Origin: Sapria himalayana
Taxonomy: Eukaryota > Streptophyta > Magnoliopsida > Malpighiales > Rafflesiaceae
Direction of reading: 5' to 3'
Assembly: GCA_029783825.1 (NCBI GenBank)
Contig: JAREIK010000734.1
Location: 84,691 to 148,690, forward strand
DNA length: 64,000 nt
The notes below the pieces were generated by a model, which did not search any database, was not told the origin of the DNA, and worked only from the letters and a program-made list of their open reading frames with translations. Numbering within the stretch: position 1 is the first letter of the stretch; each line of letters starts with the position of its first letter. Shown here piece after piece: positions 25,608-39,445 of the stretch. The translations under genes and the position numbers were made by a program.

Positions 25608-27429
25608 CAAACTATCTATCAATCTTTCATTCTATATATCTAACTTTTAATATATCAGTCTATCTATAGTTATATCTATCTTTCTAACTATATATCTATC
25701 TATATGTATATCTATTAGTCTATCTATCTGTCTATCTATTTGATTATCTATATTTCTATCTTTCTATCAATCTATTTGTCTATCTATCTATCTGTCATTC
25801 TATCTTTTTATCTATCTATATTTTTTCTTTCTATATAACTATCTATCCAATCTAACTATTAATATGCTCTTCAATCTATCTATCTATGTATCTATATATC
25901 TATCCATTTATCTATCTATCTCTTTGTCTATCTATCTATTTATCTATCTATTTATCAATATGTATATCAATTTCAATATCTATTTCTCTATATATTTATC
26001 TATCTATCTATATGTATTTCTAGTTGTCTATCTATTGGTCTATCTATCTGTCTATCTATCTTTCTATAAAGATAAATATATATCTTTCTATCTTTCTATC
26101 TATTAGTTTATTTATCTATTTATATATCGGTCTATCTATCTATCTATCTATCTATATGTCAGTCTGTCTATCATTTTATTTAATTATATATCTATCTTTA
26201 TATCTATCTATCTATCTTTCTATTTATCTATCTGTCTATTTTCATTCTATATAACTAACAAACTATCCATCTATCTATTTATCTATATATCTATCTATCT
26301 ATCCATCTGTCTATCTATTTTTTTATCTATCTGTCTATCTACCTATCTATCCATCAATTGATCGATCTATCTATCTATCTGTTAATGTATTTGTTTATCT
26401 ATATAGCTATCTGTCTATTAGTTTGTCTATGTGTCCATTTATCTTTCTAACAATTTGTCTATGTGTCTATTTATCTTTCTAACAATTTGTCTATCTATCA
26501 ATCTAAATATCGATATATCGATATATGTGGGTCCATATCTATCTATTTATCTGTCTATTTATCTTTCTATCTATTTGTCTATCTTGCTATCTATCAATAT
26601 GTCTATCTATCTATATATATATTTATCTATCTATGGGTGAATATATCTATCTCTCTATTTTTTTATCTATCAACTAACTGTTTATCAATATTTCTAACTA
26701 TTTTATTATTTATTTATTTATTTATCTATCTATCTATTTGTCTATCTATCTATCTATCTATCAGTCTATCTATCTATAAGTCTATCTAACTATCTATTTA
26801 TCCATCCATCTATCTATCTATTATTCATTCTATCAATATGTATTTTTATAAGTCTATAAATCTATCTATCTATATATTTTTCTCCCTATATGTTTGTCTA
26901 TCAACCTATCTATTTGTCTATTTATTTGACTATCTATCAAATTATAAATAGGTCAATCAATCAATCTATTAATATGTCCTTCTATCTCTATCTATTTGTT
27001 AATATATCTGTCTATATGTTTATCTATCTATATATATATATCAGGCAATTGATAAGTCTATTAAATTATCTATCTATCTATCTATATATCTATGTATCTA
27101 TCTCTCTGTCTTTGTATCTCTCTATCTAACAATGTGTCTATCTATCTATTTACTTATCTATTTATTTGTTTATCTATTTGTCTTTTTATCTTTCTATCTA
27201 ATTTATATCAATCTTTCTATCTAATTGTCTATTAATCTATCTATCTATTAGTGTTTCTACCTGTCTATCTATCTTTCAATTTATTTGACTATCTATCTAT
27301 TTATATACATATTTATCAATCTGTATATCTATATGTTTATCTAATTGTCTATCTATCTCTTTATCTATATATATGTCTATCTATCTATTTGTATGACTTC
27401 TCCTTTTCTATCTTTCTATCTATATGTCT

Positions 27430-27471
<42 letters not shown>

Positions 27472-27525
27472 CTATTTATCTATCTATCTAGTAGTCTATC
27501 TATTTGTGTGTTTGTATATAGAGAT

Positions 27526-27564
<39 letters not shown>
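27430..27564. repeat. (CA)n-(TA)n tract and short GATA flip
   Basis: A CA run (27430-27455) passes into TA (27456-27470). After 50 bases of TCTA a purine-strand word GAGATAGATA (27521-27530) leads into a second TA run to 27564. The GATA word is the reverse complement of the array unit and could pair with neighbouring TATC. Confidence 0.8.
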
Positions 27565-27568
<4 letters not shown>

Positions 27569-28739
27569 TATATATATCTATCTATTAATATATCTATCTA
27601 TCTATTTGTGTGTATGTTATCTATCGATTGATCTATCTAACTATCTAAATATATATCATTCAATCTATATATCAATCTTTAAGTAAATCTATCTATCAAT
27701 CTATCTAATAATCAATCTTTAAATATGCCTATTTATTTGTTTAAATATTTCTCTATCTACCTATCTATCTATTTATTTGTTTAAATATATGTCTATCAAT
27801 GTATCTATCTATCTCTTTATCTATCTTTCTATCTATTTGACTGTCGATCTATTTGACTATCTATCTATCTATTTTTTTATTTATCTATATGTTTGTCAAT
27901 CTATCTATTTATGAATTTCTCTATCTATTTATAAATATGTCTATCGATTTATTAATGTAACTGTATATTTATATGTCTACCTATCTATCTAATAATTTTT
28001 ATATCTACCTATCTATCAGTATATATTTCTATCTATCTATCTATCTATTGTCTATTTTTCTATCTATTTGTATATATATATATCTATTTATATATCTATC
28101 TATGTATCTATAAATATGTCTATTTATCTATCTGTCTATATATCTATCAATCTATATCCATCTATGTATAATTCTATCTATATGTCAATCTATTTTGCTA
28201 AATATCTGTCTATCTTTTTGTATTCCTATATGTCAATTTATTTGTTTATCTATTTGTATATCTATCTATCTATTTCACTATATAATATTATATTTACCTA
28301 TCTATTTATGTAACTATCTTTATCTTTCTATCTATATTTTTTCAAACTAACTATCAATATTTTTATCTTTTTATCTATCAATTAATCTATCTATAGATCT
28401 ATTTAATAATATAATAATCAATCAATCACTTAATCTCTTGTTCTATCTATCTTTCTTTCTATCTAACTATTTATAAATCTATTTGTATAACTATCTATCA
28501 ATCTCTCTCTATATTTATCAATCTATCTATTTGTCTATCTTTCTGTCTATAAATCTATTTATCTATATGTCCATCAATCAATCAATCTATCTATCTAACT
28601 ATTTGTAAAATCTATCTGTCTATCTATTTATATATCTATCTATAAATCTATCATTTAATCTATTTGTCTATCTATGTATCTATCGTTCTATTTATTTGTC
28701 CATCTATCTTTCTTTCAATCTGTCATTTAATTGTCCATC

Positions 28740-28772
<33 letters not shown>

Positions 28773-29765
28773 TTAATTTATCTTTCTATCTATCAATCTA
28801 TTTTTATGCATATATATCTGTTTATCTATGTATCTTTTTGTATATCTCTCTATCTATCTATCTTTCTTTTTATTTGTCTAGCAATCTATTTATCAATCTA
28901 TTTATCAATCTATCTATGAATCTAAGTATCATTTTTTATATCCAACTATTTAAATATCTATCTATCTATTTGTGTATTTATTTGTCTATCTCTCTATTTA
29001 TATGTATATATAGTTATCTATTTATTTATTTGTTTATCTATCTATCTATCATTCTATCTATATATCTATCTATCAGTCTATCTACCTATTTATCAATCAT
29101 GTTTATCTATCTATCTCTCTATTTATGTATCTAACTATCTATCTTTCAATCTATTTGTCTATCTTTATGCCTATCTATCTGTCTATTAATCTATCTATCA
29201 ATTTGTCCATCGCTCTTTCTATCAATCTATCTTTCAATCAATCAATCAATCAATATATCTATCTTTCTATCAATCTTTCAAACTTTTTCTCTATCTATTT
29301 GTTTATGTATCTGTCTATCTATCTATCTATCTGTCTATCTATCTATCTATCTATTTGTCTATCTATATTTTTATATATTTTCCTATCTATCTGTATATAT
29401 ATCTCTCTAAATGTCTATCTATTTCTTTATCTATCTATCTGTCTATCTAACTATTTAATTCTATTTTCCATCTATCTCTTTATATATTAATCTTTCTATC
29501 TATTTATTTATTTGCCTATCTATTTGTCTATCTATCCATCTATATGTATTTCTATCTATTTATATATCTATTTATTTCACTTTCTATTTGTCTATCAATT
29601 TGTGATACAATCTTTCTTTCAATCTATCTATTAATCTATCTATCCAACTATCTATCTATATGTAAACCTTTCTATCTATCTATTTTTCTTTTTTTCTATT
29701 TATCTATCTATTTGTCTATGTGTCTATCAATCTCTCTATCTATCTTTCTATTTGTCGATCTATAT

Positions 29766-29768
<3 letters not shown>

Positions 29769-29813
<45 letters not shown>
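29769..29813. repeat. (TA)n microsatellite, about 22 units
   Basis: This is the longest uninterrupted TA run in the array and a self-complementary stretch. It is flanked by TTTG and TTTAAC variant words of the surrounding TCTA repeat. Confidence 0.95.
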
Positions 29814-29816
<3 letters not shown>

Positions 29817-32689
29817 ACTATCTATTTATCGATATGTCCTTCTATCAATCAATCTATCTATTTATTTATCAGTCTATCTATTTTTCTATATATATATAGA
29901 TATATATGTCTATATATCTATCAATCTATCTTTATATCTAATTATCTATATGTCTTTCAGTGTATCTTTTTATTTGTCCATCTATTTGTCTATATTTTTA
30001 TCTAATAATCTATCTATCTATCTATATGTCTATCTATATATCTATCTATCTCTGACTATCAATCTATCTATCAAATTGTTTATCCAACTTTTTATCTATT
30101 TGTATAACCATCTATCTATCAATCTAAATATCTATCTATCTTGATGTCTGTCTAGCTGTCTATCTTTTTGTCAAACTTTTTATCTATCTATCTATCTATC
30201 TTTATATCTATTTATCTATGGATTTAACTATCTATATATTTGTATATCTATCTATCTTGCTATCTATTTATCTAAATATATTTGTCTATCTATCTATTTT
30301 TTATCTATTTTTATATCTATCTATGTATCTATCTATCTATCTATTTATCAATCTGTCTTTCTATTTATCTATCTGTCTGTCTATCAATATTTTTATCAAT
30401 TTGTATATCAATCTACCTTTCAGTCTATCTTTCAATCTATCTTTCTATTTGTCTATTTATGTTTATATCTATCTATCTATCCATCTACCTATCTATTTAT
30501 CTATATACATATCTATCTATCTATCTCTCTATATATCTATTTATCAATATATATATATATATCTCTCTATCTATCTTTCTATTTATCAATATATCTATTG
30601 GTCTATGAATCTATCTATTTATCTGTCAATCTTCTATCAATCAGTCCATTGATCTATCTAAATATGTATCTATATTTTTATCTATCTATCTATCAGTCAA
30701 ATAATATATATATATATATATATATATATCTATCTATCTATATCTAAATATTTATATATATCCATCTATCTATTTATCTTTCAATCTATCTATCTATCTA
30801 TGTATCTATCAATCAATCTATCGATCTTTATATGTATAAGTATATCTATTCATCCATTTATCTGTCTAATAATCTATCTATCTATTTGTTTATCTATCTG
30901 TGTACCTATCTTTCTATCAATCTTTCTCTCTATTTGTCTACATATCTATCTATATATTTGTATATATATCTATATATCTAATTTCCTATCTTTCTGTCTT
31001 ACTATATTTTTATCTATCTGTCTATCTACCTATCTGTTTATCTTTCTTTCTATTTATTTATCTATCTATCCATATAATAATATATCTATCTATCTATCTA
31101 TTTATCTATTTATTTTTCTATCTATTTATCTATATATCTATCTATCTATCTATTTAGATGTCTATCTATTTGTCTATCTATCTATATATATATCTATCTA
31201 ATAATCTATATATTTGTCTGTTTATTTCAATCTTTCTAATAATCTATATCTAGATGTCTATCTATTTATATCTATCTAATAATCTATATATCCATATAAA
31301 TCATTCTATCAATCTTTCTATAATTCTTTATTTCAATCTGTCTATTAATCTATATATCTATGCATCTATCAATCTTTCTATCTATCTATTATTTATTTTT
31401 ATATCTTTATATCTTTCTATCTATCTATCTATTTTTCTATCCATCTATCTTTCTATCTATTTTTCTATCCATCTATCTTTCTATCTATTTATTTGTCTAT
31501 ATATCTATATATCAATCTATCTATCTATTTTTTTATTTATATATATATATATATCTATCTATCTATCTTTATGTCAATTTATCTGTCTATCTATATGTCA
31601 AATAATATGTCTATTAAACTATCTATCCAACTATCTATCTATCTATCTGTAAATCAATCTGTCTATATGTTTGTCTATCTATTATCTAACTTTTTTCTTT
31701 CTATTTGTTTATCTATTTATCTATATATATGTTTGTATGTCTAGCTATCTATCTATATATATAACTATCTATTTATCGATTGATCTATCTATATATTTGT
31801 CTATCAATCTATCTTTCAATATGTCTATCAATCTATATATAAATCTATCTATCAATATGACTATCACTCTATCTATCAGCCTATCTTTCAATTTGTGTAT
31901 CAATTTGTCTATTACTCTGTCTATCAATCTGTCTATAAATCTATATATCAATCTATCAATCTATCAGGCTATCTATATTTATATCCATCTGACTTTTTGT
32001 TTATCTATATATATATTTGTCTATCTATCTGACTATCAATTTGTCTATCTTTTTGACTATCTATTTGTCTAGCTATATGGTTGTCTATCTATTTATCTAA
32101 ATATTTGTATATATATCTATCTATCTATCTAACTTTTTATTTGTCTATTTATTTGTTTGTCTATCTATATATTTATGTATCTGTTTGTATGTCTGTCTAT
32201 TTGTCTATCTATCTATAGGTCGGTTTGTTTGTCTGTCTATATGTTTGTCAGTTGGTATGTCTATCTGTATAGCTGTCTATCAGTCAGTCATTTTGTCCAT
32301 CTATCTGTCCTTCTACTCATCTATCTATCTTTCAATCTACCGAACTGTCAATATACGTGACTATCTATCTACCTAACTATCAGTCTTCTTGACTTTTTGT
32401 CTACCTGACTAACTGTCTGTATATATGTCTATAAGAGTAACTCTCTATCTATCTATTTGTCTGTTTGCCTATCTTTCTATCTATCTTTCTATTTGTCTTT
32501 TTGTTTATCTATATGTTAGTATATCTATTAGTAAGTCTATCTGATAGTTTATTAGTGTGTTAGTCTAACAGTCTATCAGTCTATTGGTATGTCTATATGT
32601 TAGTATGTCAGTATGTTAGTCTATTAGTTTGACAATCATTTAGTCTGTCTATATGTTTATCTTTCTATGTCTCTATGTGTCTATTTGTG

Positions 32690-33215
32690 TATTTATCTAT
32701 CTCTCTATCTCTCAATATCTATATATCTCTATTTATCTATCTCTCTATCTCTCAATATCTATATATCTCTATTTATCTATCTCTCTATCTCTATATCTTT
32801 CTATTTCGCTATCTCTTTATCTCTATATCTCTTTATCTTGCAATATCATTGTCTCTTTATCACTTTTACTCTTTATCTATCTATTTCTTTATCTTTCTAT
32901 CTTTCTATCTCGCTTTCCCTCTATCTCCATTTCACTCTAGCTCTATATCTCTCCATTTCTATATCTTTCTATCTCTATATATCTTAATATCTTTTTTTCT
33001 TATCTATTTCTCTCTATCTTTATATCTCTCTAGCTCTAAATCTCTCCATTTTATATCTTTCTATCTCTATATATATTTATATCATTATTTCTTATCTATA
33101 TATATATATATATATTTATTATATATATATCTCTCTCTCTACCACTCTAAATTACTATCTCGCTATCTAACAACATACCTATCTGCCTAGCTACCTACCT
33201 ACCTAGTTGTATGTG
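32690..33215 (+). repeat. Composite module: TCTC block, TACC junction, TCTA (copy in array 2)
   Basis: TATCTCTC-type repeat, including a perfect 40-bp tandem duplication (32701-32740 and 32741-32780), runs to about 33140. It passes into a CTACC/TACC junction (33176-33206, containing CTACCTACCTACCTAG) and then back to TCTA. This is the same order of sub-repeats as at 2270-2590. Confidence 0.6.
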
Positions 33216-35754
33216 TATCTATCTATATGTCTACCTACATATCTATCTATCAATCTATTTGTCTATCTTTCTATTTATATATTTGTCTTTCTATTTATCT
33301 ATCTTTGTGTCTCTCTATCTTTCAGTATGTCTCTCTTTCTCTCTAATTATCTCTCTATCTGTCTTTCTAACTCTCTAATTGTATTTCTATATATTTGTCT
33401 ATCTCTCTATCTATCTCTCTAACTATAAGTCTATCTATCTATATACTTATATGTCTATCTATCTATCTATCTATCTATATGTCTATCTGTCTGTCTATCT
33501 ATCTATCTATCTATTTATCTGTCTAACTATCTATCTATCTATTTGTCTATCAGTCTATCTATCTATCTATCTATTTGTTTATCTATCTTTCAGCCTATTT
33601 ATCTATCTATCTATCTATCTATTATCTATCTCTAATCATGTCCATCTATTTATCTATATATCTATCTGTCTAACTATTTATTTATCAATCTATGTGTTTA
33701 TTTGTCTATTTTTCATTCTGTATTTCTATCTTTATGCCTATCTATATTTGTGTCTATATGTCTATCTGTATATCTATCTATCTTTTTATCTATCTATCTA
33801 TCAATGTATCTAATTATATATTTGTCAATCTGTCTATTTATCTATCTTTCTATCTATCTATAAGTCTATCTATCTATAAATCTATCTATCTGTGTATATT
33901 TTTATGTGTTTATTTGTCTATCAATCTATATGTCTCTTTGTCTATCTATCAAACTATATATTTGTCTATATATCTATTTTTCTATCGATATATCTTTATA
34001 TTTGTCTATTTTTTTATTTATCTATTTGTCTATCATTATTTTTGATTATATGTCTATCTCTATATATGCATATCTACATATCTCAATTTCTATCTATATG
34101 TCTATCTATATATTTATATATATGTCTGTATGACTATCTATATATATTTCATTTATCTATCTTTTTATATGTCTATATGTCTATCTATATATTTTATACA
34201 ATCTATCTATTTATCTATCTATTTTTTTCGGTCTATTTGTATATATGTTTATCTATCTATCTATCTATGTGATTAACTAGCTATCTGTCTTTCTAATATT
34301 TGACTATCTTTATATCTATCTATCTGTCATTTATTTATATGTCGTTTTGTCTATCCGTCTATCTATCTATATAGCTCTCTATCTATTTATTTATCTACCT
34401 ACCTATCTATCTATCTATCTATGTATCTGCCTATTGGTATATCTGTCTATTTTTCAATCTATCTATCTATTGATATATCTATATTCCTATTTTTCAATCT
34501 ATCTATCTGTCTATATGTCTATCTATTTATCCATCTATTTATGCATTTGTCCATTTATGTATCTATCTATTTATTTATTTTTCTATCTTTCTATCAATCT
34601 ATCTTTTTGTGTATCTTCTTAACTATCTATATATCTTTATGTCTATCTATGTATTTGTCAATCTATCAATTTATAAAGCTATGTATTTGTATATCTTTTT
34701 ATTTGTCTATCTATCTAGCTATCAAACTTTATAAATTCATTTATGTCTAACTATCTATCTGTGTTTCTATCCATTGGTCTATTAGTCATTAGTCTATCTA
34801 TCTATTTATATATAAAATCTATTTGTTAATCATTCTATCTCTTTATTTATCTATATACCTATCTATTTATATCTATATCTGTATATCTGAATTTTTGTCT
34901 ATCTATTTATCTATTTGTCTATCTGCTTATCTGCCTAAATATGTGTGTATCTTTCTTTTTATATTTGTATTTGACTTTCTATCAATTTGTCTATCTATCT
35001 ATTCTATCTATTTATTAATCTATTTATCAGTCTAACTATCTATCTACCTATTTATCTATCTATCTTTTGGTCTATCTTTCTAACTATCTATCTATCTTTA
35101 TATATATATATATATATATATATATCTAGTTATCTATCTATATTTCTATATGTTAATCTCTCTATCTCTTTATCTATCTATTTGGAAATCTTCTATTTGT
35201 ATACATGTTTATCTTTTTATCTATCTATCTAACTATCTATTTGTGTTTCTATCTATCTGTGTTATATGTCTATATGTATATCTATCAGCCTTTCAGTCTG
35301 TTAGTATGTCAGTTTGTTTGTCTATTAGTTTGCGTGTCTATTAATGAATCTTACTATATGTCTATTTATTTATCTTACTATCTAATAATATTTATATATA
35401 TATGTCAATTTATCTATCTATTTATATATCTATCTATTTCTCTATCTATCTGTCTATCTATCTTTCTATCTTTCTGTCTATCAATCTGTCTATCAATCTG
35501 TCAATCAATTTATCTATCTATCTATTTATCAATCTATCTATCAATCTGTCTATCAATCTATATATCAATATATCAATCAATCTATTGATATATCTATCTA
35601 TCATTCAATCTGTCTATATGTTTGTCTATCTATATATCTATGTATTTATCTATTTATCTATCTATCTATTTGTCTAATTATTTCTTTATCTATCTGTTTA
35701 TCCATCTTTCTATATGTCTTTATATCTATCTGTCTATCTATCTGTCTATCTGTT

Positions 35755-35791
<37 letters not shown>

Positions 35792-36467
35792 ATCCATTTA
35801 TCTATCTGTCTATCTATCTATATATTTGTATGTTTATCTGTGTGTCTATTTGTTTATCTATCATTCTATCTATATGTCTATATATCTATTTTTCTATGTA
35901 CATGCCTATTTATCTATCTATTTATCTATCTATCTACTATCTAACTATCTGTCTGTTTATATGTGTATGTCTGTGTGTCTACCTATTTATTTATCTATCT
36001 ATTTATTTGTCTGTCATTCTGTCTGTCTATCTATATGTAAATATATCTATCTAAATGTTTGTCTATATATATGTCAATCTATCTATATTATTGCCTATTT
36101 GTCTGTCTGTCAGTCATTCAATCTATTTGTGTATCAATCTGTGTATTTGTCTTATCTATATGTATATCTATCTATTTGTCTATTTATTTGTGTCTATATC
36201 TATCTAAATATTTATCTAACTATCTATCTATCTATCTAACTGTATGTCTATCTAAATATCTATGTTTCTTTTGGTCTATATATATGTCTATCTATATGGA
36301 TTCCTATCTTTCTATTTATATGTTTATCGATCTATATATATATATATCTATCTGTCTATCTATCTATATACCTATCTATTTTTATATCTATCTATCTACT
36401 TGTCTATCTATCTATCTATATATCTGTCTATTTATATTTAACTATCTATCAATATGTCTATCTATCT

Positions 36468-38442
36468 AACTATAAGAAAATGTTTGTTTTGCGATAAAAA
36501 TTAGCTATGAAAATTTTCCCTAGCTAATTTGTGAGGGATTAGCTAGTTAATAGCATGAGATGTCATAGTTTACTGTGTAATACAAATTTGTGATGGATTT
36601 GTGATGGACTAGAGATAGAAATTTTTGATTGAAAAATGTCTTTGCCTAATATTATCGTAGATTTTTGCACAAATAATGATGTCATTTTTAGCAACGAATT
36701 TAGTGATTGATTTTCTCTAGCTAATTAGAATGAGACAAAATCTGTCGATAAATAATTATCTAAAAAATATTTTTTTGATCTTTTTATTAATTGTAAGCTA
36801 TTATTTCTTAAAAGAAATTTACACAAAATATATGCATATAGCTATAGAATTTTCCTTATCTATTTGGGCTCTTGATTATTTCCAAGACTAATCTATACTG
36901 ATTTATTTTTTTTATTTTTTATATATTATTTATTTTAATATTTGAAGTAATTTTGAAAATTAAAAGTTTTTCATGGGGTATGGATGATGGATCCTTTAAA
37001 GACACCTTCTCCTCATATAATTATTAAAATATAATATTATAAATAAATAATTTCAATAATATATAAATACGAATAAAAATTAATATTAGTAAAGACTAAA
37101 ATAACAATTTTAATGATTATAAAAATTTAAAAAATATATAAACAAAGATTTTTTTAAAAATTTTTAATAATGAAATTAAAATATTTAATTTTAAAAATAT
37201 TAAATAATTAATTCTATAGGTATAATCATTTTAAAGATATTTTAATAAATAATGAACATACATAAAAATTTCTTCTAGTAAAAAGCTAAAATAATTAATT
37301 GTATCATTAAATAAAAAATATTTACAAAAATATCTAAATTAACGAATACACAAGTAATTATTTATATTATTTAAAGTACAAAGAAATATTTTTATGAATA
37401 TATGAAACTTTAAAAAAATAATGACTAAAAATATGAAATTTTTGAATTATAAAATAAAATTTCAAATTTTTTATAAAATATAAAAGGAAATAAATTAATA
37501 TTTAAAGATAAATACATAGATATTTTAATTAGATCAACAAAAAATAGTATGATTAAAAAAATATCTCCATGTTGTTATTAAAAGAATACTTTAAGGATTT
37601 TTTTAGGGTTTAAAAAGAGTTATTTAAAATATTACTAATTATATTTTTTGTTCTAAAAAAAATTAAAATTTCCCCTAAGTTTAATTGAATTCAAGTTTTA
37701 TTTTTTTGCCCTAATGAAATTTTAATTGATAAGAATTAAATAATTGAGTGAGATTTTTTTTATTAGCTTTTAATATTCCATTTTTATTAAAATAATAAAT
37801 ATAACTTTTTTTAATGCTCTTCTCACTTAAGTAATTTTTTGAATTTTATAAATTATAAATTATATCAAATAATATGAAATTTTGTCTTTAATATTATTTC
37901 ATATTATATTCATAAAAAATAATATGAATTCTTAAAATTTTAACACCAATATATATATATATATATATTAAATACTTTTTTATAATATCATATTATTATT
38001 TTTTTATTTATGAAATAATATTATAACTTTATCCACAAACTATAAATAATATGAAATGTTAAAATTTTTGTATAGTTATGCATTTAAATAATTTATTTAT
38101 GGTTATATTAAATAATATGTTAATGAAATAAAATGAAGATTTAATTACCAATTATTAGTTTTCATGGATATTAATAATATTTTTTTTCTTCATTTTTATA
38201 GTCATTAATAAATTTTTTTTATTTCTGAAATTAATTTGATTAATTAATAAATTTCATTAAATATTAACCTTAAATTTTGTTATTTATGAAATAATACCAT
38301 TTATGGTTAAATAAAATTATTTTTAATTTTTAAAATTTTAATTAATAAATTTCTATAATTTTATTTTACTTTTAAATTTTTGTTACTTTTTTTTCTATAT
38401 ATTTACATCCATTTTTATCATTTTAGTTTTTAAAAAATATAA
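36468..38442 (+). mobile_element. CACTA element B, left part, interrupted by element C
   Basis: The terminus reads AACTATAAGAAAA, i.e. CACTATAAGAAA with its first base changed. Subterminal TAGCTA/TAGCGA-type sequence runs to about 36760. From about 36890 to 37900 it is collinear with the inside of element C at about 39450-40260, e.g. both carry TTAGCTTTTAATATT, TTATTAAAATAATAAATATA and TAAGTAATTTTTTGAATTTT. B therefore belongs to the same CACTA family. Element C is inserted at 38442, and B's remainder should lie beyond 54166. A right end for B was not found in the window. Confidence 0.8.
38440..38442. other. Target-site duplication TAA, left copy (right copy 54164-54166)
   Basis: TAA directly precedes the CACTA terminus at 38443 and TAA directly follows the TAGTG terminus at 54163. 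A 3-bp duplication is the known signature of CACTA insertion. Confidence 0.85.
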
Positions 38443-39445
38443 CACTACGAGAAAATATAGATTTAGCTAGGAAATTTTAGCTATGAATCTATCCCTAGCT
38501 AAATTGCGGGGGGATTAGCTAGGGAATAGCAAGGATTTTATGATTTTTCTTTGAAAAAAAAATAGCAACGGATTAGCAACAGAAAATTTTTTTGTAAATT
38601 CCACTCAAGAAAAGCGGGGAATTTAGCTACGAATTTAGCGACAGATTAGCGACGAAAAATTTTCGTAAATTCCACTCAAAAAAGTGGAGATCTTTGTCAC
38701 GGATTAGCGACGAACAATTTTTATAAATTTTTTCTGAAGAAAAGCAAGAAACTTAGCTAGGGATTTAGCGATGAAATATCCCATGCTAATAAAAACCTGA
38801 ACTTAGCAATGGATTTAGCGATAGATTTTTCCTAGCTAATAAAATACGTATTTAGCTATGTATTAAGCAACAAAATTTTCCTAGCTAATAAAATCAAAAA
38901 ATTAGAGATGGATTTAGCGATGAAATTTTTCTAGCAAATAAAATCTTTAATTTAGCAACGGATTTAAAGACGAAATTGCCCTAGCAAATAAAATCCTTAA
39001 TTTATCGACATATTTAGCGACGGAATTTACCTAGCTAATAAAACCCGTAATTTAGCTACGAAATTAGCGACGGATTATCCCTTGATTATAAAATCCATAA
39101 TTTAGCTACGGATTTAACAATGGATTTTCTCTAGCTAATAAAATCCGTAATTTAGCTACAGTTTTAGTGACGAATTTTCTCTAGTTAATAAAATCCATGA
39201 TTTAGCTACAGATTTAGCAACCAAATTTTCCTAGCTAATAAAATCTATAAATTAGTGATGGATTTAGCGATAGATTTTCCCTAGCTAATCAAATCATTAA
39301 TTTAGTGATGGATTTAGCGACGAAATTTTCTAGCTAATAAAAATTATAATTTAGCGATGGATTTAGTGATGGATTTTCTCTAGCTAATAAAATCTCTATT
39401 TTAGCTACAGATTTAGCGATAGAATTTCCCTAGCCAATTTTTAAT
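38443..39445 (+). repeat. Left subterminal repeats of element C (about 50-bp units)
   Basis: The word CTAGCTAATAAAATC or a close variant recurs about every 50 bases from 38782 to 39431, some 13-14 copies. Copies are separated by ATTTAGC(G/T)A(C/T)GGATTTAGCGA-like sequence. The units hold CpG dinucleotides in otherwise AT-rich DNA. In En/Spm, subterminal repeats bind the TNPA protein; a similar role here is inferred. Confidence 0.85.

Larger units (their letters stand above)
17551..36467 (+). repeat. Degenerate (TCTA)n tetranucleotide array 2 (18.9 kb)
   Basis: This is an unbroken array of TCTA words and one-base variants on the same strand as array 1. It contains (TA)n islands (23438-23465, 25580-25606, 27528-27564, 29769-29813, 30704-30728, 35098-35124), a (CA)n(TA)n tract at 27430-27470, and local duplications of 24 to 49 bp. 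TCTC-rich sequence dominates only at about 32690-33180. Long plus-strand frames (up to 277 codons) encode Tyr-Leu-Ser-Ile repeats and are not genes. The array touches CACTA termini at both ends (17550 and 36468). Confidence 0.97.

Noticed and set aside
31769..31951. Minus-strand 60-codon frame in the array
   Set aside because: Only Ile-Asp-Arg-Leu repeats, produced where variant words (ATCAATC) remove TAG.
17551..36467. CRISPR-like or coding repeat array
   Set aside because: No constant repeat with unique spacers; eukaryotic simple-sequence array.
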